A stretch of 64,000 bases of DNA from Odobenus rosmarus divergens (GCF_000321225.1 NW_004451886.1:1-64000), one strand, 5' to 3'. Numbered from the stretch's first letter, positions 25,770 to 38,174 are shown. Made by a program: numbers and translations. The notes: a model not told the origin generated them from the letters alone.

Positions 25770-25959
25770 AAGAATCTGTCCTAAAAAACTTAGTATTCAG
25801 ACATGCAAAAAATTTTCTCTATTAGAATATTCCTTACAGATACGGTAATAATAGTCAACAAGTAGAAAATAAACTAAGTATCCAATAAGAGAGGAGTGAT
25901 TAATTAATTTGTATGGACTATTTTATAATTAATAGATCAACCAAATCCCATCAGACTGT

Positions 25960-26105
25960 TGCATGTGTGGATGAGCCCAGCCAAGACCAGGAAAACCTGT
26001 TGGCAAGCCTAATGTCACAAACTGGTGGGGTAAATATATCTATTTTGTATGCCACTAAGCCCTGATGTTTATCTGTTATGCAGCATTATTGTAACAATAA
26101 TTATT
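25960..26105 (+). repeat. Possible LTR 3'-end fragment
   Basis: The words ggatgagcccagccaagacc and tatgccactaagccctgatg followed by tgttatgcagcattattg resemble the 3' end of an old LTR. It interrupts the LINE-like sequence on both sides. The call is weak. Confidence 0.3.
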
Positions 26106-26149
26106 GAAAACACATATAACTGAGGAAATACTAGTAATCAGAAATTTTA

Positions 26150-27060
26150 GAGACATTTTATATAACTAGTACAAAGGAGAAAGTGAAACAACCCAAAAGA
26201 AGATAGTCTAAATGACAATAAACCAAAAAGGATGTATAATATCATTAAAAATCAGGGGAATGCAAATTAAAATTACAAAAAGATACTATTATGCATCTTC
26301 TACTAGATTGGCAAAAATTTAAAATCTGACACTATTGTGTATTAGCAAGAGAGTTCCAAGAAATGAGAATTTTCTTTAACGTTGGTGAGTGTGTAAATTG
26401 CTACAACTTTGGAAAAGAATTATCTTTTATTTATTACCCAACAAAGTTGAAAATCCATATATCCAATATTTAATCAATTTTCCTGCTAAGTATATACTCT
26501 CACACATATGCAGCAGGAAATATAGATAGTAGAATGTTCACAGCAGTACTGTTCATAACAGCAAACACTGGAATCCAACAACAGGCCTGTTGATACTATA
26601 TTAGGTTAATACACTGTGGTATATCTATTCATCAGCATACTTAGTATACAACAATGAAAATGATCAAACTACAGAAAGATCAGTCATGACAGATAAATCT
26701 CACAAAAAAAATGTTGAGTATAAAAACCATCACAAAAGAATAAAAAAAAGTGTGTGTCAATTCAAATCAACATTTTTAAATATAAAAATTTAGTATACTT
26801 GATGGATTCATACATAGGTTTAAAAACCACAAAGAAAAATTGTGAGAATAATTATCTTAAAAATCACAATAGTGGTGGTATATAAGGAAATGCTGTGGAA
26901 TAGGACATGCTAAGTGGTTCCAAGGGACTGCAATGCTTATTTCTTAACCTGAGACGTATATGATTTATAGTTATCTTTTCTTTTTTTCCTTTTGGTAGTC
27001 ATTGACATTCTTCTACTAAATAAAATTGTAGAGGAAAATTGCATTTCGGGAAAGGGATAA
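26150..27060 (+). mobile_element. Old L1M: ORF2 C-terminal part and 3' UTR
   Basis: The words atcaggggaatgcaaattaa, ctagattggcaaaaattt, acactgtggtatatctattc and the late ggtggtatataagg/gcttatttcttaacctgaga block follow the L1M order into the 3' UTR. The coding frame is destroyed. Confidence 0.6.
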
Positions 27061-27350
27061 AGTTATTATAATTATTAGATAATATATACAGCTGTTTTAT
27101 ATAGTTCCAATTTATATACATTTATATTTGCATATAGATATAAATACATATATCTATATATAGTTTATACATTATATATAGTTACATATATTAGTTATAA
27201 TTTACATAGTTATGTATATAGTTTTAATACATACTTTATGTATAGTTATATGTATATAGTTTACAGATATTTTAGTTTATATATAGCTTTATATATGTAA
27301 TTATAATATAGTTATAATATACATAGTTATATATAGTTGTATGCATATAA
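27061..27350. repeat. AT-rich minisatellite-like tract
   Basis: Roughly 290 bases consist almost only of A, T and occasional G/C, built from variants of tatatagtt and tttatatata. The repeat unit is irregular, so this is a degenerate tandem or replication-slippage tract. Confidence 0.75.
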
Positions 27351-28744
27351 CTATAGCCATTATAATGAAATGTTTTTGTCATAGAAACCATTTTATTTAT
27401 TCCATGTCTCTTTTGTATTCCTAAGTGAAAATATATGTGTGTGCATGTGTGTATACATGTATACAACTGTGTCCATGTATGAATGTATATATGTATAAGT
27501 GCCATTTTAAGGCTCATCATTACTTAAAATGAGGCAATCAATACATTTTTATTGAACTCTCAAGAGTTCATATCATGATAATGTATATATTTCATAAAAT
27601 CAGCATATATTTTGCTTTAAAGGAAAAGGTATGTTTTTACCTATCCTGACAACATAATAAAGGTACTATTAAAAATTTCCAGGAAAAAGTAATAAACCCT
27701 AAATATTCAACTATCTATTCTATATTAAGCACATGCAGTATAGTGATATAAAAACAAAGATGTTGGGGAAGAATACAATCCTATAAATGTAAATTAAGAA
27801 CAAAAATAAATAGAGCTTCTGAGCAGATGATAAACATTTCCTTTTTCTAGTTCAGAAAACATTACTATGAACTCTTACCTAAAAAATAATTCTTATCTAT
27901 AGTGTACTTACAGTGATACTTGAAATAAGGTTTTGATCACAAACACAACTTCCTTTATGTAAGTACATTTTTATGATAAGAAAACAAAGAACTTACTATA
28001 ATCCCTTCTTAAAGTCAATGAAATATATACATGAGACATTTTTCAAGCAATAAAATGCCAAATAATACATTGGTAAATGACACACTTATCGTTGGATACT
28101 ACATTGACGTCTGGAAGTTTAAACATTCATAAAGTTGAATTATGAAGTAGAAAACCAAAGCTTAGAAACTTGTCTGAAGTAGCCACTGTGATATGTGACA
28201 ATAGTGTAATGACGTGGAGTGACAAATGTGGCACTTGAAATATGGATTTATCTTGAGGTATCTCATTTAACTATTTTTGACTGACCTATGTTTTATGTGA
28301 ACTTCATAGAGTCTTGCCATTTCAGGTGTGCCAACGCTTACTCAAGCCCTTCGATTAGCAGGTGTACAGTTGATATTTCATAATGCCCTTCCTTTTTCCT
28401 TGTATTGGTTCCTTCTTTATGTATAGTAAGAGAAGTCAATATGTGCCTGCAGCAAATACTTTTATCTAGTTTCTGCCAGAAAATAAAAAAATAATGAGAA
28501 TTAGAGGGAAAAAAGATAATGTTGTACAATCTCAATTCCCATGAAAACTTACTGGTTAAAATAACTTCAAACTTGGAGATTGCTCAGGACTTGCAATGAG
28601 CAAGTCCTGTTGCAAATAACATTATTTGGCATTTCCTTTAGCTGCCTTTTCCTAAGTGAACAACAGATTTTACAGAAAGAATGTATGAAATAATTTCAAG
28701 GAAATGTATTTCTAGAATGTCTGTACTTAATATAACCTGAGTTC
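27351..28744. other. AT-rich stretch without recognised genes or repeats
   Basis: A short alternating purine-pyrimidine run (gtgtgtgcatgtgtgtatac) sits near 27437-27460. Nothing else was recognised. Confidence 0.45.
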
Positions 28745-28925
28745 TGATTTTATCCTCTGGCTTACAAACCTGACTGTAGTCAATTTATGTAATCTTTCTA
28801 AGCTCTGGTTTCCTCATGTGTAAAAAGGGAGAATACATACATGCGGTTCATGCATACATATGAGATCTAAGTATTAAATGAGATAAATGAAGTATGTAGT
28901 GTGGTATCAGACCCACAGTAAAGAA
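28745..28925 (+). repeat. MIR
   Basis: The order ctctggtttcctcatgtgta, aaaagggagaata, attaaatgagataaatgaag and gtatcagacccacagtaaag is the MIR core and 3' part. Confidence 0.75.
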
Positions 28926-29280
28926 TCAAAAACTTCTACCCAATTATATTGTCTCAGAAATGGGAAAATAGGTATGTGCTTTCTTAATTGTCTTTGAACA
29001 TTGTCATTTGTCTTTCACATTTTTAATCTCAGAAATTCTTTCAGCTTCTTCAGTCTTTTGGCAGTGCTATAAACAAGGAGGGTATTCACCACTTTTCATG
29101 TTGTCAGTCATCTTTCATTAACAGAAGATTCCTTTTAATTCATATAGTTTTTATTTTAACCATCTATGATAGCAAAATAGAATCAAATGCATTGTTATTA
29201 CTTTGAGTTCTTAACGTTGAAGTGACTATCAATTTTGTATCTATGATTTTTCTAAAATTTCATAAAGTTCTAAAAATGAG

Positions 29281-29480
29281 GGGTGCCTGGGTGGCTCAGT
29301 CAGTTAAGCATCTGCCTTTGGCTCAGGTCATGATCCCAGGGTCCTGGGATCAGGCCCGGCATTGGGCTCTCTGCTCAGTGGGGAGCCTGCTTCTCCCTCT
29401 CCCCCTGCCTGCCGCTCTGCTACTTGTGCTCTCTCTGTCAAATAAATAAATAAAATCTTTAAAAAAATAAAAATAAAATA
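29281..29480 (+). mobile_element. CAN-SINE, full length
   Basis: Head ggggtgcctgggtggctcag, then linker and A-rich tail. The TSD is not clear. The plus-strand frame at 29222-29449 is a read-through of the SINE and not a gene. Confidence 0.93.
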
Positions 29481-29729
29481 ATGGTCATGCCTATGAATAT
29501 CTAAAAAGGCATTAAAGGAAGTGTTATTTTTCTTTCTACATCATTCCTCCTAATAGCTTCCAAGAAGTGTTGAAACAACTGAGTTAATGTTCAGAAAAAT
29601 AAACATCCCTACCTCATGCCACAATTCAAAATAATTTAATCTTCAAAGGAATTCAATATGTAAACAAAAAGTTTAATGAATAAAAGAGAATATTGACAAA
29701 TAGTTATCAGACTTACGGTTGTAAAGGTA

Positions 29730-30110
29730 CTCTAAGTGTTGTGGCTAATCTGAAGAAACAAAATGGACCCTAAACTGTAATTTAGTTCAGATGTCAAGAC
29801 AGATGATGCCACACACATATCAAGAGGATACGAAAATATTTATTACTCACATAATGAGGCTTTTGGGGAAGGGCAGGACCAACTTCCCAAGCTGATCTGA
29901 AAACAGCTTGAGAGAGCAAGAAAATGAGATTGGCTTGGGGTTTTTATTATGGTTAGGGAGTGGGGCTTGGATGAGGGTTCCCATGTGCAAACAGAGGCTT
30001 GCAGAGTTTGAGTCTTCCCTGCCAAGCACCAAAGGAGGAAGCTCCCAGGCTTTCTTACTAGTTTGCCCAGATGTAGGGAAGGAAAAGAATGAGATCTGAA
30101 GCTTAAAACT
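29730..30110 (-). repeat. Possible LTR-like block
   Basis: A GC-richer block containing tatttattactcacataatg, ggggaagggcaggaccaact and ttgagagagcaagaaaatga. It looks like the reverse complement of an ERV LTR, but no terminal landmarks were confirmed. Short overlapping frames on both strands are not credible genes. Confidence 0.3.
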
Positions 30111-30299
30111 TATTCTAAGCCAAACACCAAAAAACGGAATCAGAATCCTTATTGTATTAAGTACTCATTCAAACATAGATATCATTAAAAAAAAAATCAC
30201 TGATAGTTTTGTAATATTCAAAAAACATCAAAACCCTCCATAATTAAAATGATTGGTATTAAAAACGGTAGCATATTTTCAATGTTTATTAAAATGTTA

Positions 30300-30965
30300 A
30301 TAACAAAGATTCCTGACAAATGGATATAAAAAAGATGAAAATTAATAAGGAAAAATAGTCAAAGACCATATATAGCTAATTCACAAAAAAAGAAATTCAA
30401 ATCTAAATACACACACACACACACAAAGACTCTCAACTGCATCAAAGAAATGTTTTTTAAAAGACTACAAATTAGATATGATATTTTTCTTCTGGAAAAA
30501 TGGCACAGATCAACAAAAAAATAAAATTTAGGTCAGGTGCTCATCTTGAGAAATGACAGTCTTGTGAACTACTGATGGAAGTTGTGATGGTACACACTTT
30601 GGGGAGAAGTATTGCAACTAAGTGTCAAAATCTTTAAAAGCATAAAAACTCTGTGATCTGGCAATTTCATCTTTGAAAATTTTACTCAAGGAAATTAAAT
30701 AGATATGCATAATTATTTATTTTCAAGGATGACCAACACAGAGTTACAAATAATAAAAACAAAATCCAGGAACAGAGGAGCAATGGCATGCCCAGTATAC
30801 ATGAATGATTGCATATAAGTTATGCTACATTTATATAATGTACATCTATGTAGTCATTAAAATTATATTTCAGAAATAAGTTATATAATTATGACTAAGC
30901 ACAAACATGTTATAAAAACATGGTGTGTGTATGTATATATACATGTATACACATACATAGTGTGT
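30300..30965 (+). mobile_element. Old L1M ORF2 C-terminal fragment
   Basis: L1-like phrases occur in order: agctaattcacaaaaaaaga, caaagactctcaactgcatc, ttggggagaagtattgcaac, tctgtgatctggcaatttca, ggaacagaggagcaatgg. It is interrupted by an (AC)n run at about 30408-30425. It ends in a TG/TA microsatellite near 30922-30975. Confidence 0.5.
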
Positions 30966-31040
30966 GTGCATGTGGGTCTCTATATAAATAACTTAAAGAT
31001 CTATTTGGTACCACCATTTGAACATCTAACAAACACTTTT

Positions 31041-31235
31041 TATTTTTTTTAAGATTTTATTTATTTATTTGACAGAGAGACACAGCGAGAGAAGGAACAC
31101 AAGCAGGGGGAGTGGGAGAGGGAGAAGCAGGCTTCCCGCCGAGCGGGGAGCCCGATGCGGGGCCCGATCCCAGGACCGTGGCATCATGACCTGAGCTGAA
31201 GGCAGACGCTTAACGACTGAGCCACCCAGGCGCCC
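31041..31235 (-). mobile_element. CAN-SINE, full length
   Basis: Reverse SINE with CpG-rich body (ttcccgccgagcggggagcc), suggesting youth. A TSD (ctaacaaacactttt, one extra base in the right copy) lies at 31026-31040 and from 31236. Confidence 0.95.
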
Positions 31236-31319
31236 CTAACAAACATCTTTTGAATGAAGTGTTTTAAACAAACAAAAAAAACATTTTGGACAGAATTCTT
31301 TCCCTCCTAATTTTTTTCT

Positions 31320-31710
31320 TCTATCTTATCTCCTCTCTAGAGATGGCACCACCATTCACTTGACCCAAGTGGCGACCTAGATCCCTCCTCTTTTCTTAAT
31401 CCTTGCCTGTCATCCATTCCATCCTTAAGTCCTGTGACTCTACCTCTAAAAACATATTCTTATCTCCTTTTCTTTACCTTCACTGATATTCTTCCAATCC
31501 AAGCCACCTTCTTCTTTCATCTGAACTAAAGAATAGCCCGCACTTCAATACTCTGCCTCTGCTTCTCTCTCAGCCCACCATGCTCCATTCTCCACCCAGA
31601 AGGTACATTTTTTATGAAAGTAATCAGACATAGCACTCTTCTGCTTAATAATTCTTTAAATAGCTTTTCCTTAAATGAAAAGCAAACCATATGAAGTAAG
31701 TAAATCCCTA
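31320..31710 (+). repeat. L2 LINE 3' region, first segment
   Basis: The sequence keeps the L2 word order: gtcatccattccatccttaa, aagtaatcagacatagcact, cttctgcttaataattcttt. It continues after the L1M insertion as tccaaacttctcaccatggc at 32254. There is no open frame. Confidence 0.6.
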
Positions 31711-32245
31711 ATCCCACCTCTGAGTATATATATCTAAAAGAATTGAAATCAGGATTTCCAAGAGATTATCTGTGCTTTCATGTTTATTGTAGCACTATCA
31801 CAATAGCCAAGACCTGAAAACAATCCAAATGTCCATTGGCAAATGAATAAAGAAAAGGAGGTAAATATACATACAATGGGATATTATTCAACCATAAAAA
31901 GAGGAAATCCCACCAATATGCGACAACATGATAAACCTGGATGGTATTATGCTGAGTGAAATAGGCCAGTCACAGAAAAACAAATACTGCATGATTCCAC
32001 TTATAGAAGGTATTCAAAATATTCAAACTCATAGAAACTGAAAGTAGAATAGTGGTTACCAGGTGCTGGGGAAAAAGGGAAATGGAGAGTTGCTGCTGTT
32101 CAATGGGTATAAACTTTGTTAGGCAAGACAAGTATATTCTACAGACATTACCCACAATGATTCTGTATTGTGCACTTAAAATTTTGTTAAAAGGAGAGAT
32201 CTCATGCTAAGTTTTCTTACCACAATAAAAAAAATTTTTTTAGTA
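31711..32245 (+). mobile_element. L1M 3' end inserted in the L2
   Basis: Contains gtttattgtagcactatcac, aatccaaatgtccattggca, acaatgggatattattcaac, agtggttaccaggtgctgg and tgtgcacttaaaatttt followed by an A/T-rich end. That is the C-terminal ORF2 plus 3' UTR of an L1M. It separates two L2 segments, so it is younger than the L2. Confidence 0.75.
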
Positions 32246-32695
32246 AAATAAAATCCAAACTTCTCACCATGGCCTACACAGTCTGGTCCAATTGTTTTTC
32301 CATTTTCACCTCATTATCAATTCTCCCTTGCTCAATATTTTCCATAATTTCTGATGTGTTTTTGTTTTTTCTGTTCCATTACCCTGAAGCTTATTCCCGC
32401 TTTAGGGGTTTGCATTTTTTTTTTTTAATGCTTCCTGGAAAACTTCTCTCATGGATGACTACATCTTATTCTCCCGGCTGTAGTTCGAACATCATACCCT
32501 CCTCCTTTCCTGATCTCCCAGTTAAATTCCATGCCGTATGCCCTTCTCCTGTCATGCTTTATGTTGTCCTGTTTTTTTTCTCCCTATTATAATTATCAGA
32601 CATTTTGTTGTTCTTAAATGATTTATTTTTATTGTCGTTTCTACCATAATGTAGGCTCCAAAAGCAGAAGGCTGACTGTCTGGAATAGTGTTTGC
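32246..32695 (+). repeat. L2 LINE 3' region, second segment
   Basis: Continues the L2 order: atggcctacacagtctggtc, cttattcccgctttaggggt, gatctcccagttaaattcca, ataatgtaggctccaaaagc. The last few dozen bases of the 3' end (cagatgctcagttaatagcc) lie beyond the SINE, at 32904-32945. Confidence 0.65.
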
Positions 32696-32890
32696 GGGGC
32701 GCCTGGGTGACTCAGTCGTTAAGCATCTGCCTTCCGCTCTGGTCATGATCCCAGCGTCCTGGGATCAAAGCCCGCATCGGGCTCCCTGCTCCGTGGGAAG
32801 CCTGCTTCTCCCTCTCCCATTCCCCTGCTTGTGTTCCTGCTCTCGTGTTTCTCTCTGTCAAATAAATAAATAAAATATTTTTTAAAAAAC
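32696..32890 (+). mobile_element. CAN-SINE inserted in the L2 3' end
   Basis: Full copy with a perfect 13-bp TSD gaatagtgtttgc at 32683-32695 and 32891-32903. The flanks rejoin into a continuous L2 3' end. Confidence 0.96.
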
Positions 32891-33052
32891 GAATAGTGTT
32901 TGCATATAACAGATGCTCAGTTAATAGCCATTGATTGAATAAAAATATAAGGAACAGAAGTAGTGAACATCAATATGTTATTATATCTTATGTGTAAGTA
33001 GTTAAAGAATAATTTATGTGTGGGTAGTAAAAAAATAATCTTCCTTTCTTCC

Positions 33053-33148
33053 TTTCTTAGTAGTCTTTAGACTCAGTGTGGGGCTTGAACTCACAACTCT
33101 GAGATTAAGAGTTGCATGCTCTACCTACTGAGCCAGCCAGATGCCCCC
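33053..33148 (-). mobile_element. Short older CAN-SINE subfamily
   Basis: Only the tRNA-like part is present: tggggcttgaactcacaact, gagattaagagttgcatgct, ctacctactgagccagccag and gatgcccccc. The long CT linker of the younger copies is missing, as in the oldest CAN-SINE forms. Confidence 0.8.
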
Positions 33149-33149
33149 C

Positions 33150-35345
33150 AATTTCTCCTTCTTTATCTACACCTGAATCTTCAAGATTTCCCCCAATCAA
33201 CACACAGCATATTTGTATAAAATACATTATAAAAAGTATGCAAGCAAATTTATTCTCCTACTTTAAAATCCTGCATATTGAATTTAATTTAATCTCTCTT
33301 GTTTATTTAGCACTTTGAGTGTCTCAACAAAAGAAAATAGTAATTTGATGTACTCGATGACTTCTAAAACATTTTCTAGATATTGTGATCAAATTCCATA
33401 GTAGGTAGTAAATCTAGAAGGTGAAAAAGATAAAATTAACCAGTACAGATCATATAATCTGGATTTACCTTTTATAAATTACCATAAACGTAGTTACTGT
33501 GATTTCTCTCTTGTTCTCATGAGTTAAGTGAAAACGTTTAAATAATCATTTGAGGATTTCCATTATATGCTTCAAGTAATCACAGATTGTTTCTGTAGGG
33601 AAAATAGAATACTGATAATACAAACGTATGAAAATGAAATTGAAACATTTTTCCCTTCCTTCTTTTCTTGGACCTGGGAATTGTGCATCTTGCTTTAAAC
33701 TACATATTTTCCAACTTTTATGAAGGTGAAATAAAATTAATGGGAAAAAGTTGTAGTAACAAACCCAAGCTACAGTCTGTGAAAATCATTATTGGTGTTC
33801 TATTGACACATGCCACATTACTTGGCCAAATGTGTAATTTTATTAAGATCATTCTATATAATGAATCATTAGCTTCATAGAAATATAAACTGGGCCCCCA
33901 AAGAAAATAAATATCCAAAAGTGAGTCATTTTCCATGCTTAATAGCAATTTGAGAAATGTAGATTTTAGAAATAATCAAAATAAAATATATTGCTATATT
34001 ACTGGTGATTTTTTATCTGTAAAATGGATTTCTCTGGTATAAAAAATTACATGTTCAAACTTTCAGCATACTCATGAAGATGAAATAATTTACAAACAAG
34101 AAGCATTATTCTTATAGAAGCTTCTTATTCACAGGAATTCTTTATACTCTTTGTAATCAATTACCTTGCTTCTCATCTGAGTATTTATTGATTTGGCCTA
34201 ACAGCTACATAATTTCTTATTCATGCTGTATAATATAGGAGAGAAGATTAATAAAATCAATAATGGATATAGCAGAGGAAAGAATAAAAAAACACATCTC
34301 AGCAAGATTGTTCATGGATGTCAAAACAAATCACCAAGAATACAGAAGGCTCTGTTTCAATTATATTTAGAGGGAGGGCATGAGAATGGAGAGGGAATTA
34401 GTTTCCTCTCCCTATTGTTTAAACTATAAAACTATGAAGCATTAAATGTCTTCTGGGAGCTCACCCAATTTTGGAAAAATAAGCTTGATTCTCTGGAATT
34501 TGATGCATTCCTCTCCAGAATATAAGCTCATCCAGAGTTAGTGTGTTAAATAAATGCTGGAACAGGGAAACAGAGAAAGGGGAGGGAAAAAAATCAATAA
34601 AATAAATTATGATGAAAAGATAATGCACAGTCCCTCACACATTAACAACACTTATTTTGAAAGGTAATATTTAAGTAAGCATGAAAAGTGAGCCACTGGA
34701 GAATTGAGATTAAAATAAATCACATGCTTGTTCAATAATTATTTGAGTAAAAGCTAAACACATTCATTAGCAAATGCAAATGATTCTTTTAATTAGACAT
34801 CAACAAATGAGGGCCAGTAGCAGAAGTCATGCTGTTTGGTCTCGGATAGCTTTTTATTCTGAAGCTCCAGCATTTCAGCTTTCCCTGAGTTTCCTGTACA
34901 GTTGCACGCAAAGAATATGAATTTAAAACTTTTAAAAACTACATTTTCTCATTTCCCCAGCTGAATATTTTGAGAACAGTTTATCTTATTTTTTCTCTTA
35001 TTAGTCAAAAGCCAAAAAAAAGCATTTATCAATTATCCAATAAATTTGATCAATAAAAAGTAAAATTACAGTCTGAATATCCCGTGCTAGCTGTGTTTAC
35101 AATGAAAACTATTTCACAAAAATGTGTCATGCCTGGAAACTGGTGCTGAGTTTAACTCAAAACAAGAAAGATCTGTTTGTTTGTAACTCACAGAATTCAT
35201 ATTCCACAAAGGAAGGGAAAATGGTATACATATATCTATATGTAATTGACGTAGCATCCTCTGTATCATGTGCTTATATTTTTTATTTCATTAAAACTTT
35301 TCAGTAACTATGAAACACTAGTGATATTCTCATAGTTTTTGACTG
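33150..35345. other. AT-rich stretch without recognised genes or repeats
   Basis: No repeat family was recognised. Frames of 61-76 codons (33112-33948, 34223-34429, 35122-35307) have no recognisable features. Confidence 0.45.
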
Positions 35346-35349
35346 AATA

Positions 35350-35465
35350 AATAGTGGTTCATAAGACTAAGTAACTTGCTCTAGCTTACACGGCTACTAA
35401 GTGGCAGAGCTGAGCTTAAGGATCTATATGACTAAGAATCTCATAATACTAATCCTAAAACAATC
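35350..35465 (-). repeat. MIR fragment
   Basis: The run actaagtaacttgctctagc followed by ctactaagtggcagagctga is a clear reverse MIR core. Confidence 0.7.
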
Positions 35466-36120
35466 TAACACAGAGACAGAAATTACTTTTTCTTGATCCA
35501 TATGGTTAGTTTTAAGACTGTTTATTCAACTTAACGTCATACTGGGGTGTCACCCTGAGTACATAACGAAGTGAAATATCTCCACTGGCACATCTAAGAC
35601 AACCTCTTCTCCAACCTCTTGGACCTCAGAAAGTGGTACCACCTTGCATCCAAGTAATTACAGCTGAAATTTCACTCTCCTTCTTTTGGAATTCCCCAGA
35701 TGAGAACAACTCTTCTTATATTCTCCAAAAATCTTTGAATGTTTAACTTCCCTCTGTTCCTCATTTCTGCCCCTACAGTCTAGTAAATAAATAGGATCCT
35801 TTACAATTACAAATTTCAAAATGTAGTGAAATACCAACTCTAGACAAGTTGAACATTCATTTAATCTATTAAAATAAATCTTAACTTTTGTTTCCTAAGT
35901 CACTGGTTTCACTAAGTGCTGAAACTATTAAAATATTTCTAGGCATTGGTTTAAGTTTAATTAGAAACTAAATTGCTTTTAGTTTCAGTAGTAAAATAAT
36001 AATTAGTGATAGTTTTAAATTGTCATCTAAAAAAAATTAAGGACAGTGTCTCTGGCTAAAATTAAGATAAGTAAAATTTATTTCCATTTTAAAAATTCTA
36101 TTTTAAAATTCTCACTTAAA
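35466..36120. other. Stretch without recognised genes or repeats
   Basis: Nothing was recognised between the MIR and the next SINE. Confidence 0.4.
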
Positions 36121-36134
36121 AATGACTTTGTTGG

Positions 36135-36358
36135 GACACCTGGGTGGCTTAGTCGGTGAAGCGTCTGACTCTTGGTTTCAGCTCAGGTCATGATCTCAGC
36201 GTCCTAGGATTGAGCCCTACATCAGGCTCCATGCTCAACATGGAGTGTGCTTGAGATTCTCTCTCCCTCTCCCTCTGCCTGTCCCCACCACTCACACGTA
36301 TGCACACTCTCTCACTCTCTCTCTCAAATAAATAAATAAATCTTTAAAAAAATAACAA
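36135..36358 (+). mobile_element. CAN-SINE, older subfamily
   Basis: Head ggacacctgggtggcttag with gtctgactcttggtttcagc, an older-type feature. The tail contains aaataaataaataaatc. Weak TSD (aaaatga) at about 36119 and 36360. Confidence 0.92.
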
Positions 36359-36399
36359 TAAAATGATTATTTTTTGGTGGGGTACCAAAGAAATGGTGT

Positions 36400-36990
36400 A
36401 CAAATAAATTTTAATATATCTATACATTTGTTTAACCTCTATGACAAAGTTAAAAGGAAAAGTTTGTTCCTTTCTAATTGTTACTCTGTTGTGCAGATAC
36501 ACCAGAATTTGTTTATCCATTCACCCATAAAAGAATATTTGGGATGTTTTCAGCTTTTGCAGTTATGAATAGAGCTGCAATAAATATTAATGAACAGGTC
36601 TTTTTTTGGGGGGGGGGAATATAACCCAAGAGTAAGATTGCTGGGTCATATCTCAAGTATATGTTTAACTTTTCAAGAATTGTCAAACCTTCTTCCAGAA
36701 ATGCTATGACATTTTGCACCCCTATACACAATGAGTGAGAATTCCAGCTGTTGCAAATCTTAGCCATCACTTGGCCTTATCATACCTGATAGTCCAGGTT
36801 TGCTTCTGCTATCATTTCCCTCTGTTGGAAAAACTTACTTTAGTAGTTTTTCTAGTAAGTCCAATGCCAAAAATTCTTTCAATTTTTCTTTATGAAAATG
36901 CCAAATTTCCCCTTCATTCTTGAAAGATATTTTCTCTGGATATAGAATTCTAATTCAATTTTTGCCCTTGAAAATACATCATTTGGTTTG
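36400..36990 (-). mobile_element. Old L1M 3' region
   Basis: Reverse-strand L1 phrases: gtttatccattcacccataa, tgaatagagctgcaataaat, agattgctgggtcatatctc, cattcttgaaagatattttc. The frame is disrupted. A G-run at 36608-36617 interrupts it. Confidence 0.6.
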
Positions 36991-37039
36991 AAGAATCCTT
37001 AAAGAAAGCTAGAATCGTGAAAGTGTAATGTTAGGCAGT

Positions 37040-37325
37040 TGTAATTTAATTAGAGCTTAAAACTTTAACCAGAAAAAAAGTTTATAGATTAAAAGGATGG
37101 AGAAAAGTTATTTCATACATAATTTTCAGCATTCAGTAAAAAGTCTATTCAAAAAAATAACCAAGAGAAAAACCAGATCATTAAAAGAGACCCACAGCTT
37201 ATCTGGATATTACAATTATCAAACACTGAAATAGCTATGAATAATATACTTAAGAAAATATTTGACAAAATATAGTCTAGAAAAGAAATACACAGAAATA
37301 GAACAAGAATCAACAACTAATTAAG
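37040..37325 (+). mobile_element. Old L1M, segment left of the pseudogene
   Basis: A-rich sense sequence with gagacccacagcttatctgg and caaacactgaaatagctatg resembles the ORF1/5' region of old L1M. It resumes after the thymosin retrocopy at 38175, and ORF2-like sequence follows to about 39960. Confidence 0.45.
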
Positions 37326-37335
37326 AATTCAGTAG

Positions 37336-38164
37336 ATGGACTCGGTGTGGCCACTGCACAGACCAGACTTTGCTCCTCCAGATGCCTCAATCCACCTCCT
37401 CTGCAATCAAGTCTGACAAAAATGATATGGCTGAAATTGAGAAATTCAGTAAGTCAAAATTGTAGAAGACAGAAACATAAGAGAAAAATCCACTGCCTTC
37501 AAGAGAAATGATTGAACAGGAGAAGCGAGCAGGTGAAGAGTAATGAGGCGTGCACCACCAATATGCACTGTGCATTTCACAAGCATTGCCTTCTTACCTT
37601 ACTTCTTTAAGCTGTTTAACTTTGTAAGATGCAAAGAGGTTAGATCAAGTTTAAATGACTGTTGCTCCTTTTCTCATCAAAGAATCTGGGAGCGCCTGGG
37701 TGGCTCAGTCAGTTAAGCATTACCTTCAGCTCAGGTCATGATTCCAGAGTCCTGGGATCGAGCTCCCCCACCCAGATGGGCTTCTTGCTCAGTAGGGAGT
37801 CTGCTTCTCCTTCTCCTGCTGCCCACCCCTCACTCGTGCTCTCACTCTCTCTGTCTCTCAAATAAATAAATAAAATATTTAAAAAAAAGAAGAAGAAGAA
37901 GAAGAATTTGAACTACTGTCCATAAATGTAGAGCCTCCTCTCCAATCTGCCTGTCTGGCTGGCAGGGAAGGAAAAGAACTGTCAAGTTGGTGAAGGAAGA
38001 AGCTGAGTAGGAACAACCAGCAAAAACTAAGTTGGTCCAAGGTGTCCTGCAGGCTATAAAATACAGTCAAACAGAATGCCATTTTTTTTCTTCAAATGAT
38101 TTTAATTATTGGAATGCACAAATTTTAAATTTTGCAAATAAAAAGTTTAAAATATGAAGAAAAA
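37336..38164 (+). pseudogene. TMSB4X: Processed pseudogene of thymosin beta-4
   Basis: A retrocopy of the mRNA for thymosin beta-4, the small cytoplasmic G-actin-sequestering peptide of 44 residues. The coding match lies at about 37408-37540. It starts SDKNDMAEIEKF and ends near EMIEQEKRAGEE before taa tga. The copy is dead: the expected ATG before tctgac is AAG, and two in-frame stops (tag after the SKL codons, taa shortly after) cut the frame. The 3' UTR also matches the parent (ccaatatgcactgtgcattt, gatgcaaagaggttagatca, ggaatgcacaaattttaaat, aataaaaagtttaaa) and ends in an A-rich tail. There are no introns, and a flanking direct repeat, aattcagtag, lies at 37326-37335 and 38165-38174. A CAN-SINE (37690-37901) later landed in its 3' UTR. 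The pseudogene sits inside an old L1M. The gene symbol names the parent; no separate locus name is claimed. Confidence 0.92.
37690..37901 (+). mobile_element. CAN-SINE inside the TMSB4X pseudogene
   Basis: Full SINE whose tail runs into a (GAA)n tract at 37888-37904. TSD aagaatctg / aagaatttg at 37680-37688 and 37902-37910. Removing it rejoins the thymosin 3' UTR at catcaaagaa / gaactactg. Confidence 0.94.
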
Positions 38165-38174
38165 AATTCAGTAG

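Noticed and set aside
37387..37575. 62-codon minus-strand frame over the thymosin copy
   Set aside because: Antisense to the processed pseudogene and without independent support.
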